Part shown: positions 1-11,050 of the stretch, one piece after another
How positions within the stretch are numbered: the stretch's first letter is position 1
Layout of the letters: every line of letters starts with the position of its first letter
Translations under genes and position numbers: made by a program
The notes under the pieces: generated by a model
The model's database searches: none
Told to the model about the DNA's origin: nothing
The model's input: the letters and a program-made list of their open reading frames with translations, nothing else
DNA from: DASRCB01 sp035653295
GTDB lineage: Bacteria; Acidobacteriota; Terriglobia; Bryobacterales; Bryobacteraceae
DNA length: 28,112 bases
Assembly (NCBI GenBank): GCA_035653295.1
Contig: DASRCB010000159.1
Coordinates: forward strand, 1 to 28,112
Reading direction: 5' to 3'

Positions 1-2818
<2,818 letters not shown>

Positions 2819-2851
2819 AATCTGAACGGCAGAAACAGCTTACGTCTTTAG

Positions 2852-2880
2852 CGTTCCGGAGCCCGCCTTTGGCCGGAACG
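2852..2880. repeat. Inverted repeat in the gap between kinase and TIGR03437 gene
   Basis: CGTTCCGG at 2852-2859 pairs perfectly with CCGGAACG at 2873-2880 across a 13-nt loop. It lies in the 110-bp gap upstream of the kinase start and downstream of the TIGR03437 stop. It could be a transcript-processing or attenuation structure, or a relic of a dispersed palindromic element; I cannot tell which. Confidence 0.5.
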
Positions 2881-2892
2881 TGAATCTCGGGT

Positions 2893-2920
2893 GGCGGGCC
2901 GGCCTCGCAGCCAGCCCGCC
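2893..2920 (-). terminator. GC-rich hairpin just after the TIGR03437 gene stop (possible terminator)
   Basis: GGCGGGC at 2893-2899 pairs with GCCCGCC at 2914-2920. An inner GGC/GCC pair (2901-2903 and 2910-2912) extends the stem after one mismatch, leaving a 6-nt loop. It sits 8 bp beyond the stop of the minus-strand gene ending at 2929, where a terminator is expected. There is no T-run on the minus strand, so it is not a canonical intrinsic terminator. The same GGCGGGC/GCCCGCC stem recurs at 24774-24793, so it may instead be a dispersed palindromic repeat. Confidence 0.4.
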
Positions 2921-2928
2921 GCCGCTGT

Positions 2929-4551
2929 TTACTGGAAGGTCACGGTCGATGCAGACCCGCTGGTTTCGAACGCCGTGCCGACGTCGATGCCTGGAGCAGT
3001 GAACTTCGCGAGGCTGCTGGCGCCCAGGACAAAGATCTCGCCCGGTGTCGTTCCGCTGGCAGGCAGAGAGAGCGTCACCCAGCTCGGAATCATGAACTGG
3101 CCGGCCGATGTCGGCGCGATACAGATGAACGATGCGCCGGCCCCGGCGTCAGTCAGCGAGGTGCCGGTGATCTCGACGAATCCGTTCTTATCGCCGCCGC
3201 TCCAGGTGATGAGCTGGCCCTGGCTGCGCGTTACCGCTGTAATACTCGACTCGTTTGTCCACGTAACCGGCGCAGTTGCCGGAAGACTGGCCGTGAACGC
3301 GCCCACGTCGGCCCCGCCGGGGCCGGTGAACACAAAATTGCCACTGCTGGCGTCCAGGAAGTTCGCAGGCAGGGAAGAAGCCGAATACGAGCCTTTCTCG
3401 GTCGCGCTCGGGCTGAGAGTCGCGGATCCGTTGGGACCGGTCAATCCGATCGAGGCCCCCGCATCCAAACCGTTCGAGGTTCCGGTCGGTCCGCCATTCT
3501 CGTTGCCATTGAACTGTGTGACGATGCAGCCGTTCAGGGAGGGCCGGGTAGCGGCGAACGTATTGAATGTTGTTGCCGTGAACGACTCGAAGTTTGCGGA
3601 CGCGCCAACGTTCGTCAGATTTTGTCCGGCCACGCTTAAGGAGGTTTTAGAGAGCCCCAGCGTGCCGGTGCGCAGCGTGCCACCGGACTGAAGCTTCTGG
3701 AGATCTGCTGAAGAGAACCCGAACTGATCGGAACAGGTCTTTCCGCTGCTGTCGATCGCCATCGTGGCCGTGTTGCTGACCTGATCCCCAACCACGATCG
3801 TGACAGGCACATAGCATCCGCTGATGCCGGTGGGAACTTTGAACTGCACCTGGCCTTCACCCTCGCAGCAGCCTGAGGGGCCGATATATGTCGGTGTGAT
3901 CGGATTGGGGTCGCCTCCGAGGAAGACCTGCGCGTTCAGCTTCGATTGCAGGTTGAGCGCGCCGGTGGGGGCCTTGGTTTCGTCCCACGGCACCGCGCCG
4001 ACGCCCGTCACCCACACCACGACGGTATCGTTCGGCGCGGCGGAGTTGTTTGCCGTTACCAGCATCTTGCCTACGGTCGAGCCCTTCGCGGGGTCCGTAA
4101 CCACGGCCGGTCCCTGCCCATTCTGCGCGGTTGTGAAGATGCCGATACCGTTCGGAACGACAGTGATGGGAGCGGGGGCGCTGGTCTGGCCATTGTAGGT
4201 CACCGTCACCGATCCCGTGCCGGTGGCCACGGTCGAGGGCAACAGCGCGGCGATATAGTCGTTCCGCACCCAGAACAGAATCGCCGGCGTGTTTGTCCCG
4301 TTCATGCTGATATTTACCGAGACGTTCCCCACCGTCGTTGGCAGCGGGTACTGCCCCGGCGCCTGGGTGAGTGTCGTGGGCCCGAGATTCGAGCCCGCAA
4401 TAATAAAGATCGATCCCTGAGCGATGTTTGAATTCGGCGTGCCCGCGATCGCCCAGCTGGCCGCGTTCACGATCCCGCCGTTACTGATTGCAGGCTGCGC
4501 GAAACACGCAGCGGTCCCCATGGTAAACAATGCAAATCGAAGAATCTTCAC
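2929..4551 (-). CDS. Secreted TIGR03437-domain protein, paralogue B
   Basis: A 540-residue protein from a GTG start. The longer reading frame opens at 4617 and has an ATG at 4569, but AGGAGG lies inside that extension, 6 nt before the GTG. Starting at the GTG also makes the N-terminus align with the upstream paralogue: a short basic start, a hydrophobic stretch, AQP, then NGG-VNAAS. Residues 1-19 look like a signal peptide. The following region up to about residue 270 has the TIGR03437 hallmarks (NAASW, NIAQGSIFIIAGSNLGP, the L/V-x-F-x-VP-x-G repeat end). This IPT/TIG-like beta-sandwich domain is very common in Solibacter. The remaining about 270 residues form a second domain shared with the paralogue (TFNTF...NGCIVTQF, GLDAGASI, FLDASSGNFVFTGPGGADVG, WTNESSI, ITWSGGDKNG) and end in VTFQ. 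The role is unknown; a surface or extracellular structural or adhesive function is inference. It is 147 bp downstream of its paralogue. Confidence 0.85.
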   Translation of the reverse strand: MKILRFALFTMGTAACFAQPAISNGGIVNAASWAIAGTPNSNIAQGSIFIIAGSNLGPTTLTQAPGQYPLPTTVGNVSVNISMNGTNTPAILFWVRNDYIAALLPSTVATGTGSVTVTYNGQTSAPAPITVVPNGIGIFTTAQNGQGPAVVTDPAKGSTVGKMLVTANNSAAPNDTVVVWVTGVGAVPWDETKAPTGALNLQSKLNAQVFLGGDPNPITPTYIGPSGCCEGEGQVQFKVPTGISGCYVPVTIVVGDQVSNTATMAIDSSGKTCSDQFGFSSADLQKLQSGGTLRTGTLGLSKTSLSVAGQNLTNVGASANFESFTATTFNTFAATRPSLNGCIVTQFNGNENGGPTGTSNGLDAGASIGLTGPNGSATLSPSATEKGSYSASSLPANFLDASSGNFVFTGPGGADVGAFTASLPATAPVTWTNESSITAVTRSQGQLITWSGGDKNGFVEITGTSLTDAGAGASFICIAPTSAGQFMIPSWVTLSLPASGTTPGEIFVLGASSLAKFTAPGIDVGTAFETSGSASTVTFQ

Positions 4552-4557
4552 GTTCTT

Positions 4558-4563
4558 CCTCCT
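4558..4563 (-). promoter_or_regulatory. Ribosome-binding site that fixes the GTG start of paralogue B
   Basis: AGGAGG reads on the minus strand and is followed by a 6-nt spacer (AAGAAC) and GTG at 4551. Because the site falls inside the longer open frame, it argues against the upstream ATG at 4569 as the true start. Confidence 0.75.
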
Positions 4564-4698
4564 CGTCATCGTGCGCCGCCCTTCCGGCGCTTGTGAGTAT
4601 CGCAGCGGATCTGACAATCCTCCGCGTTCATAGTCTGGCGTACTGATTCTACACGCGGAAACGAAGCTTGAAAAGGCTCTGGTCGCCGCGCCTGGACG

Positions 4699-6375
4699 TT
4701 ACTGGAACGTTACGTTCGCCTGCGTGGCCACCGAGGCCACCGTGAACCCCTTATCGAGACCGGGAGCCGTGAACGAATCCAGAGCGAACTGGAACACCTC
4801 GATATTCCCTGTTCCCGCGGGCAGCGCCTCCAGAACGAACGCCGGAATGGTGAACTTGCCGGCCGTGGCCGTCGTGAAGCACGCGAACTCTGCGCCCGGC
4901 GAGGTCGAGTTGTTGCCGGTGTAAGACGCGCCGATAATCTCGACGCCGTTGTTGGCGCCGCCGCCGGTCCAGTCGATCTCCTGCGATTTGGTGCGGTCGA
5001 TTGTGGTCAGGCTCTGGTTCGTCCAGGTGATCGAATTCGAAAGCGGGAACGTCACCGGCGCCGAGAACGAGCCGACATCCGCTCCGCCCGTTCCTGCAAA
5101 GGTGTATGTGCCCGTGGTGTCCAGGAAGCCGGCGGGGAACAGGCCCGTGGTTGTGGCGACGAAGTACTGACCGACGGTCGTCTCCGCGAGTTTGGCGGAG
5201 GTCTTCGGTCCCGTGACGGAGATATTCGAGCCGGCATCCAGACCACCGCCGACGAAAGGCGGCAGCGGCGCGCCGCCGGTGAACTGCTGCACGATGCAGC
5301 TGTTGTTCGACGCTACCCCGAGCGGGGACGGCGTCGAGGACAGGCTTGCGGCCTTGATCGTCTCGAAGTACGCCAGCGCCTGGTCCTGATTCGTGACGGC
5401 GTTGTTGGCTGGTACGGCCGCGCGCTGCAGCTCGATCACACCGAAGTTGAAGCTGCCCTTCGTCTTTAGAATGCCCAGGTCCTGCGCGGAATAGCCGAAC
5501 GGATCGGAGCAGCCTGCCGGGCTTCCGGATGCGTTCGAGTTGACCGCGATGGTTCCGAAATTACTGACCGTATTTCCGATGGCCACCGAAATCGGAACGT
5601 AGCAGCCGGAAATATCCGGAGGCAGAACGAAATTGATCTGATCGAGCGCCGGGTAGCTGCCCGAATGACCGGCATAGCTGGGCACGACGGGCGTAGTTCC
5701 CACATAAACGGTTGCATTCACCAGGGATTCGACGTTCAGGCCTCCCGGCGGCGGATTGGTCTCGTCGTAGTTCTCCGCGTAAGCTCCCAGACCAGTGCCC
5801 CAGATGGTGAGGTTGTCGCCGGTGCTGGCCACGTTGGTGGGCGTAAGCACCTGATACGGTCCGCTGGTGTGATTGATGTCGGTCACGATCGCCGGTCCGG
5901 AGCCGGCTTCATTAATCGTGAAGATTCCGAAGCTGCTGGCCACCACCGTGAGTGGCGCGCTGTTGCTGTTGACGCCCTGATACGTGACCGTGATGGAGCC
6001 CGTGCCCACGGGCACATCGAAAGGCAGAATGGCCGAAAGCGCGCTCTCCCATCCGCCGGTGGTGTTCCCCTTGTTCCAGACCCACAGCAGAATGCCGTTT
6101 CGGGTGATGTTGCCCACCGTGATGGTCACGGTCACGCCGTCGAGTCCCGCCGACGTCGGAAGCGGGAACGAGGAGGCCCGCACGGGAGCATCGGTGACCG
6201 GAGCGAAATTGCTGCCGAACAAGGTGAACATGGAACCCTGCGCGATCGACGAGTTGGGCTCCCCGGCCAGCGAGTAGCTCGCGGCATTGACGACGCCGCC
6301 GGTGTTGATGACCGGCTGCGCGATAGCCGCAACGGCGGCACAGCATACGAGAATTGCGATACGAGACAGTTTCAT
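4699..6375 (-). CDS. Secreted TIGR03437-domain protein, paralogue A
   Basis: A 558-residue protein with a strong GGAGGAG site right before the ATG at 6375. Residues 1-20 form a signal peptide (hydrophobic core then AIAQ). The TIGR03437 region runs to about residue 280 (GVVNAASYSLAGEPNSSIAQG, FTLFGSNFAP, GTGLGAYAENYDE, LDQINFVLPPDISGCYVP). It is followed by the second domain shared with paralogue B: CSDPFGYSAQDLG, NNSCIVQQFTGG, GLDAGSNISVTGP, FLDTTGTYTFAGTGGADVGSF, WTNQSLTTI, IDWTGGGANNGVEI, and a final VTFQ. Cysteines at the domain junction (ISGC, AGCSDPFG) and near the C-terminus (ACFTTA) are conserved between the two, which suggests disulfides in an exported protein. Divergence between the copies is substantial, so the duplication is not recent. 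The function is unknown. It lies downstream of an ADOP permease on the same strand, 188 bp away. Confidence 0.85.
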   Translation of the reverse strand: MKLSRIAILVCCAAVAAIAQPVINTGGVVNAASYSLAGEPNSSIAQGSMFTLFGSNFAPVTDAPVRASSFPLPTSAGLDGVTVTITVGNITRNGILLWVWNKGNTTGGWESALSAILPFDVPVGTGSITVTYQGVNSNSAPLTVVASSFGIFTINEAGSGPAIVTDINHTSGPYQVLTPTNVASTGDNLTIWGTGLGAYAENYDETNPPPGGLNVESLVNATVYVGTTPVVPSYAGHSGSYPALDQINFVLPPDISGCYVPISVAIGNTVSNFGTIAVNSNASGSPAGCSDPFGYSAQDLGILKTKGSFNFGVIELQRAAVPANNAVTNQDQALAYFETIKAASLSSTPSPLGVASNNSCIVQQFTGGAPLPPFVGGGLDAGSNISVTGPKTSAKLAETTVGQYFVATTTGLFPAGFLDTTGTYTFAGTGGADVGSFSAPVTFPLSNSITWTNQSLTTIDRTKSQEIDWTGGGANNGVEIIGASYTGNNSTSPGAEFACFTTATAGKFTIPAFVLEALPAGTGNIEVFQFALDSFTAPGLDKGFTVASVATQANVTFQ

Positions 6376-6563
6376 CTCTCCTCCAGACTCCGCATGACGC
6401 TGATGCGCCCGCGTTCAGTGTGGCATATCGACCCACACCGGCGCCGCACTGACTCGCGATGCGCCTGCACGAAGGACATCAACGCCGAATAACAAGTCAC
6501 TTGCGCGCCCGACTGCGCTGCGAGTTTGCAATTCGCGGTCCAGATGATGCGTGATGCAGTCTT

Positions 6564-8978
6564 CTACTCGGCCCGCAGCGCCTCGACGGGCTCAACCAGC
6601 GTGGCGCGCCAGGCCGGCACGATGCACGCCAGCAGCGCGACCGCGCCGAGAAGCACGGCAACGGCGCCGAACGTCAGCGGATCCGTAGCGCTCACTCCGA
6701 AGATGAGGCTCGACAGCACGCCGCCGAGCGCCCAGGAGCCGAGCGCTCCGATCACGAGGCCGGCCAGCGTTGGCTTCATTCCCTCCAGAACCACGAGCCG
6801 GATCACGTCCCGGCGACCCGCGCCGAGGGCCATCCGCACTCCCACTTCGCGCACGCGGCTGCGCACGCTGTACATCAGCACGCTGTAAATACCCACGGCA
6901 GCCAGAAGGAAGGCAAGCCCGGCGAGCGCGGCGAACAGCCACATGCTGAAGCGGTGCTGCGCGAGGGTGGTTTCGACCAGCTCCTGCATGGGCTGAACGT
7001 CGCGAATGGGCAGCTGCGGGTCGATCTGCGCCAGCACGCGAGCGATCGCGGGCGCCAGCGATTTGAAGTTCGATCCGCCGCGCACCACCAGCGAAACGGG
7101 TCGCGCCTCCTCCTGCCCGATCGGCAGGTAAAGCATGGCCACGGGATCCAGCACATCCAGCCCGCGCTCCTTGATATTGCCGACCACGCCAACCACCTCA
7201 CGCACGGTCTCGGGTGTGAAGGAGATTCGGAAGCGCTTGCCGATCGGATTTTCGCCGGGCCAGAACAGGTTCGCCATGGCGCGGCTGATCACCGTCACAG
7301 CCTTGCCGCCGGACGTGTCTTCGAGCGTGAAGTCGCGGCCGGCTTCGAGCGGAATTCCCATGGTCCGGAAATAGTTCGGCGTGGCTTCGCGGACCGAGAC
7401 GTTCCGCTGCAGGGCGAAGACCTCCGCCGGCCGGCCCTCGACAGCGATGGGCTGCTCGGAGCCGCCCTGCATCGGCAGATCGTCGATTGCCGCAACGGAC
7501 TGCACTCCCGGCAGAGCAGCCACTCGCGGAAGAAATTCGTCATAGAACCGCGTGCGTTTCCCCTCGCCGGCGCCTTTCGGAATCGGCACGGTCATGGTCA
7601 GAACGTGTTCGGGCCGGAAGCCCGGGTCGGTTCCGTGCAGCGCCCACAGAGTGCGAACCATCAGCGCCGCGCCGACAAGAAGAACGACCGACAGCGACAC
7701 TTCCACCGCGACCAGGGCAGTGCGTGTCCCGCGGCCCGCCGCATAACTGTCCGACTTTCCCATGCCCTGCTTCAGCGATTCGTTCACATCACCGCGCAGC
7801 AGGCGCGCGCCGGCAATCAGGCCCGCCGCCAACCCGGTCAGAATGGATGCGATCAGCGTAAATCCCAACACCCTGCCGTCCAGCTGCACTTCGGTCGCGC
7901 GGGGTAGCTGTTCGGCGAGCGCGCGCACCACCAGCGATTGTCCGGCCCGCGCGACCAGTATTCCCAGAGCCCCTCCGGCAACGGCGAGCAGGGTGGTTTC
8001 GATCAGCACCGGGCGCAGGACCTGACGGCGGTTGGCGCCCAGCGCGGTACGAATCGCCAGTTCCTTTTTTCGCGCGATGGTGCGGGCGAGCACGAGGTTG
8101 GCCGTGTTGGCGCAGGCAATGAGCAGCACGAAGCCGACCGCGCCGAGGAGCGCCAGCAGCGCCGGTCGGGCGTCGCCAACCAGGTCGTCGCGCAGCGACA
8201 ACACGACAGCACCCCAGCCCTTATCCTCCTCCGGGTACTCGCGGGCGAGACGATTGGAGATCACGTTCATTTCCGACTGCGCCTGCTCCAGGCTCACGCC
8301 ATCGCGAAGCCGGGCAACGGCGAGGTAATTATGATTGCCGCGTGTGGCGCGCTCCTTCGCCGTCCAGGGTACGGGGATGATGCCGTCGGTCGATGCGGGA
8401 AACCACGACTTCACGTAGAAGCTGGCTGGCATAACGCCGATAACCCGGTAATTACGGTCATTCAGCACCATCTGCCTGCCGACCGCGCTTACCGCCGATC
8501 CGAAGTGGGTCTTTGCGAACCTGTCGCTCAGGACGATGACCGCGTCCCGGCCGGGCTGGCACTCGTCTTCCGTGAAGGCGCGTCCCATGGCGGGACTGGT
8601 CCGCAGCACCTTGAAGAAGTCGGCGTCGGCGATAGTCGCGATCAGCGCCTGCGGGCGGCTGCCGCCGCCAACCTGGAGAGCGCGTCCGCTGAACAGAGAT
8701 ATGGATTGAAAGACATGGTTCTGTTTCCGCCAATCGAGGTAATTGGCCGCGGAGACCGCAAAGCGCTTCAGCCCGGGGAAGGCGTTCGGCGGCGGCACGT
8801 GATAAAGGCTCACGATGGCGCCCGACTGCGGGAACGGCAGCGGCTTGAGCAGCACCGCGTTCACCACGCTGAAAATCGCGGTATTGGCGCCGATGCCAAG
8901 GGTAAGGATCATGAGCGCGGACAGCGCGAATCCCGGGCTCTTCCGCAGAGCGCGCAGCGACTGGCGTAGGGAGTTCAT
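6564..8978 (-). CDS. ADOP-type (MacB/FtsX-like) orphan permease
   Basis: An 804-residue protein matching the 'acidobacterial duplicated orphan permease' family (TIGR03434), usually about 800 residues. The N-terminus has the family signature (LRQSLRALRKSPGF, then LTLGIGANTAIFSVVNAVLL, membrane segment about 18-40). It is followed by a MacB-type periplasmic core domain, then three clustered membrane segments at about 270-400 (IACANTANLVLA, AIRTALGANRRQVLRPVLIE). The second half repeats this: a membrane segment near 425-450, a periplasmic domain with GENPIGKRFRI, a final FtsX membrane domain (GVRMALGAGRRDVIRLVV) and the C-terminal PAWRATLVEPVEALRAE motif. Family members resemble MacB or FtsX permeases but usually lack a nearby ATPase; none is present here. 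The substrate is unknown. No clear ribosome-binding site precedes the ATG, which I chose because the family motif begins at once. Confidence 0.92.
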   Translation of the reverse strand: MNSLRQSLRALRKSPGFALSALMILTLGIGANTAIFSVVNAVLLKPLPFPQSGAIVSLYHVPPPNAFPGLKRFAVSAANYLDWRKQNHVFQSISLFSGRALQVGGGSRPQALIATIADADFFKVLRTSPAMGRAFTEDECQPGRDAVIVLSDRFAKTHFGSAVSAVGRQMVLNDRNYRVIGVMPASFYVKSWFPASTDGIIPVPWTAKERATRGNHNYLAVARLRDGVSLEQAQSEMNVISNRLAREYPEEDKGWGAVVLSLRDDLVGDARPALLALLGAVGFVLLIACANTANLVLARTIARKKELAIRTALGANRRQVLRPVLIETTLLAVAGGALGILVARAGQSLVVRALAEQLPRATEVQLDGRVLGFTLIASILTGLAAGLIAGARLLRGDVNESLKQGMGKSDSYAAGRGTRTALVAVEVSLSVVLLVGAALMVRTLWALHGTDPGFRPEHVLTMTVPIPKGAGEGKRTRFYDEFLPRVAALPGVQSVAAIDDLPMQGGSEQPIAVEGRPAEVFALQRNVSVREATPNYFRTMGIPLEAGRDFTLEDTSGGKAVTVISRAMANLFWPGENPIGKRFRISFTPETVREVVGVVGNIKERGLDVLDPVAMLYLPIGQEEARPVSLVVRGGSNFKSLAPAIARVLAQIDPQLPIRDVQPMQELVETTLAQHRFSMWLFAALAGLAFLLAAVGIYSVLMYSVRSRVREVGVRMALGAGRRDVIRLVVLEGMKPTLAGLVIGALGSWALGGVLSSLIFGVSATDPLTFGAVAVLLGAVALLACIVPAWRATLVEPVEALRAE

Positions 8979-9106
8979 GGCGGATGGGGCGGCGGCACGT
9001 CGAGCGCCAATCGCGGAGCTTTCATTTCAACGGATTATCGGATCGTGGGCAGCTGTCCCTGTTCGGCCCTGGGACGCCTATGTCCCACCCCCGGCTTCGA
9101 CGCGTA

Positions 9107-9136
9107 TGGACGCCCGCGGCAGGGTCGTGGTACGCT
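9107..9136 (+). promoter_or_regulatory. Possible sigma-70-like promoter for the VOC gene
   Basis: TGGACG (9107-9112), an 18-nt spacer and TACGCT (9131-9136), with TG two bases before the -10 hexamer (extended -10). The predicted start near 9143 would leave a short leader holding the AGGAGG site. The -10 hexamer is identical to the one before the DUF72 gene. It lies in the 182-bp gap between the divergent ADOP and VOC genes. Confidence 0.4.
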
Positions 9137-9160
9137 CGGGAACCATTCAGGAGGTTACCC

Positions 9161-9535
9161 ATGGCCCTTATCGGCTGTCACACGCTGCTGTATTCGAGTG
9201 AACCAGAGGCGCTGCGGGCTATGCTCCGCGACGTGTTCGGGTTTCCTGCCGTGGACGCGGGAGGCGGCTGGCTGATTTTCGCACTCCCGCCCTCCGAACT
9301 GGGGATTCATCCGGCGGAGGGTGTGAAGGAGGGCGCTTCCGGCCGCCACCAGATCAGCTTCATGTGCGACGACATCCGTGCGACGGTAGCTGAACTGCGT
9401 GCGAGGGGAGTCCGCATCAACGGCGAGCCGCAGGACCAGGGCTTCGGCGTCACGATCATGATGATGTTGCCGGGGGATGTACCGGTGATGCTGTACCAGC
9501 CGCGCCACGCGATGGCCATCGGCGGTGCAGGCTGA
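9161..9535 (+). CDS. VOC (glyoxalase/bleomycin-resistance fold) protein
   Basis: A 124-residue protein, the usual length of a single VOC protein made of two beta-alpha-beta-beta-beta modules. The start is fixed by AGGAGG at 9149-9154, 6 nt before the ATG, although the frame stays open upstream to 8984. Module one holds GCHTLLYSS (His7), LRDVFGFP and WLIFALPPSELGIHP; module two holds GRHQISFMCDDI (His63), ELRARGV and VPVMLYQPRH. Histidines at the first strand of each module are typical metal ligands. The glutamate often found in the last strand (as E-L-Y) is replaced by methionine-leucine here, so metal binding or activity may differ from glyoxalase I. Possible roles are an antibiotic or xenobiotic resistance-type binding protein or a small lyase. 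The substrate cannot be read from sequence. Confidence 0.85.
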   Translation: MALIGCHTLLYSSEPEALRAMLRDVFGFPAVDAGGGWLIFALPPSELGIHPAEGVKEGASGRHQISFMCDDIRATVAELRARGVRINGEPQDQGFGVTIMMMLPGDVPVMLYQPRHAMAIGGAG

Positions 9536-9723
9536 CAGGTTTCCGGAAAGTCAATGGGCCTCCGCCACCCTTTTGCCGTCCGTTCAGGGTTCGCAGGCTG
9601 CGCCGGCCCGGTTCGAGGCGGCTTTCAATGACGGACGCACCGTTGTCGTCCGGGCGAGCACTTCATACAGTCTAAAAATGCGGATCGCATGGAGCGCGAC
9701 GGCCGCTCTCCGAACACGTACGG

Positions 9724-9752
9724 CTGAGAATCACGCCCGCCCTCGATACACT
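9724..9752 (+). promoter_or_regulatory. Possible promoter giving a near-leaderless transcript of the glycoside hydrolase
   Basis: CTGAGA (9724-9729), 17 nt, then TACACT (9747-9752). The ATG follows 10 nt after the -10 hexamer and no ribosome-binding site is visible, so a transcript starting near 9759 would have a 5' leader of only a few bases. The -35 match is weak. The rest of the 227-bp gap shows nothing else convincing. Confidence 0.35.
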
Positions 9753-9762
9753 GAACACGTAA

Positions 9763-11043
9763 ATGCGCGTCGCCTTCGTCCTCTTCGCCGCCGCCCTGTC
9801 CTGCCTCGCCCAGACGCCGGGCTCCGGCGTACGCATCCAAAAGCAGGACACCGGCTACGTCCTCCTGCGCGACGGCAAACCGTACTTCATCAAGGGCGCC
9901 GGCGGATCGCAGCAACACCTCGATGCGTTGCAGGCAGCCGGCGGCAACTCGCTCCGCGTCTGGTCCCCGCCAACCGGCGCCCTTCTCGACGCCGCGCAGC
10001 AACACAACCTCACCGTCATGGTGGGCCTCAACGTTGGCAAACCGCGACATGGCTTCAGTTACGAAAACCCGCGGCAGGTGCAGCAGCAACGGCAGGAAAT
10101 CGTCGACACCGTGCACCGCCTGAAGAGCAACCCTGCCGTCCTTATCTGGGCTCTCGGTAACGAGCTGGAACTGAATATCTCCACCGAGCAGCGCATCGAG
10201 GTCTGGAAAGCCATCGAGGATCTCGCCCGAGCGGTCAAGGCCGAAGATCCCGATCACCCGGTCATCGCCGTGCTGGCCGGCCCCGGCCAGGCCAAGCTGC
10301 GCGAGCTAGACCAATACTGCCCGTCCCTCGACGCCGTCGGCATCAACACCTACGGCGCGCTGCCGAACCTGCGCCAAACGGTCGAGAAACAGGGCTTCAA
10401 ACGCCCGTACATCGTTACCGAATTCGGCGCCCACGGCCACTGGGAAGTCGTGAAGACCACGTGGGGCGTTCCCATCGAAGACACCAGTTCGCAGAAAGAA
10501 GATTTCATCATCCAGTCCTACCAGGCCATCAATAACAACCCGCAGTGCCTCGGATCCTACGTGTTCCTCTGGGGCCAGAAGCAGGAGAAGACGCATACGT
10601 GGTACGGCCTCTTCCTTCCCGACGGGCGAAAGCTCGGCGGTGTGGACGCGATGCAGCTGCTGTGGACCGGGAAGTGGCCGGAGCACCGTTGTCCCGTGAT
10701 CGACGGCAGCATTATGGCCAAACCGCAGAACCCCGATGATGAACTCGCGCCAGGCATTCTGCGCCCCGGCGCCCGTCTGCGCTGCAGCATCTTCGCCAGC
10801 GATCTCGACGGCGATCCCGTAACCGTTCAGTGGGAGCTGCGCAAAGACGTGTCAGCGAATAAAAGCACCGGCGGCGATCCCGAGCCACCCACGCCGCCTC
10901 TCGACGGGGCCGTCGTCAGCTCGCAGGACAAGTCCGCGGTCATCGCGGTTCCGGACACGCCCGGCGACTATCGCATCTTCGTGTACGTTTTCGATAAGCA
11001 CGGCGGCGCGGCCACTGCCAACCTGCCCATCGAAGCGAAATAA
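9763..11043 (+). CDS. Secreted glycoside hydrolase with GH2-like TIM barrel
   Basis: A 426-residue protein. Residues 1-17 form a signal peptide ending near CLAQ. Residues about 25-300 resemble the TIM-barrel catalytic domain of family 2 glycoside hydrolases: LRDGKPYFIKGAGG (the usual opening strand), GGNSLRVWSPP, VMVGLNVG, SNPAVLIWALGNE with Glu134 as probable acid/base, VGINTYG, and YIVTEFGAHG with Glu220 as probable nucleophile. The N-terminal jelly-roll and Ig domains of full GH2 enzymes are absent, so this is a barrel-only member. Residues about 310-426 form a beta-rich Ig/cadherin-like domain (ASDLDGDPVTVQWEL, DTPGDYRIFVYVFDKHGG) that could bind carbohydrate or calcium. A polysaccharide or glycoside substrate outside the cytoplasm is likely, but not identifiable. 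The downstream DJ-1/PfpI gene starts after 7 bp and is probably co-transcribed. Alternative: a glycosidase-like protein from a related GH-A clan family. Confidence 0.82.
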   Translation: MRVAFVLFAAALSCLAQTPGSGVRIQKQDTGYVLLRDGKPYFIKGAGGSQQHLDALQAAGGNSLRVWSPPTGALLDAAQQHNLTVMVGLNVGKPRHGFSYENPRQVQQQRQEIVDTVHRLKSNPAVLIWALGNELELNISTEQRIEVWKAIEDLARAVKAEDPDHPVIAVLAGPGQAKLRELDQYCPSLDAVGINTYGALPNLRQTVEKQGFKRPYIVTEFGAHGHWEVVKTTWGVPIEDTSSQKEDFIIQSYQAINNNPQCLGSYVFLWGQKQEKTHTWYGLFLPDGRKLGGVDAMQLLWTGKWPEHRCPVIDGSIMAKPQNPDDELAPGILRPGARLRCSIFASDLDGDPVTVQWELRKDVSANKSTGGDPEPPTPPLDGAVVSSQDKSAVIAVPDTPGDYRIFVYVFDKHGGAATANLPIEAK

Positions 11044-11050
11044 TAGGGCC

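Noticed and set aside
9055..9086. GTCCC/GGGAC inverted repeats in the ADOP-VOC gap
   Set aside because: The arms are only 5 bp, with a loop of 11 bases and a competing third arm. Too weak to call an operator or terminator.
9677..9689. ATGCG-GAT-CGCAT inverted repeat upstream of the glycoside hydrolase
   Set aside because: Five-bp arms are expected by chance and the position does not match the likely promoter.
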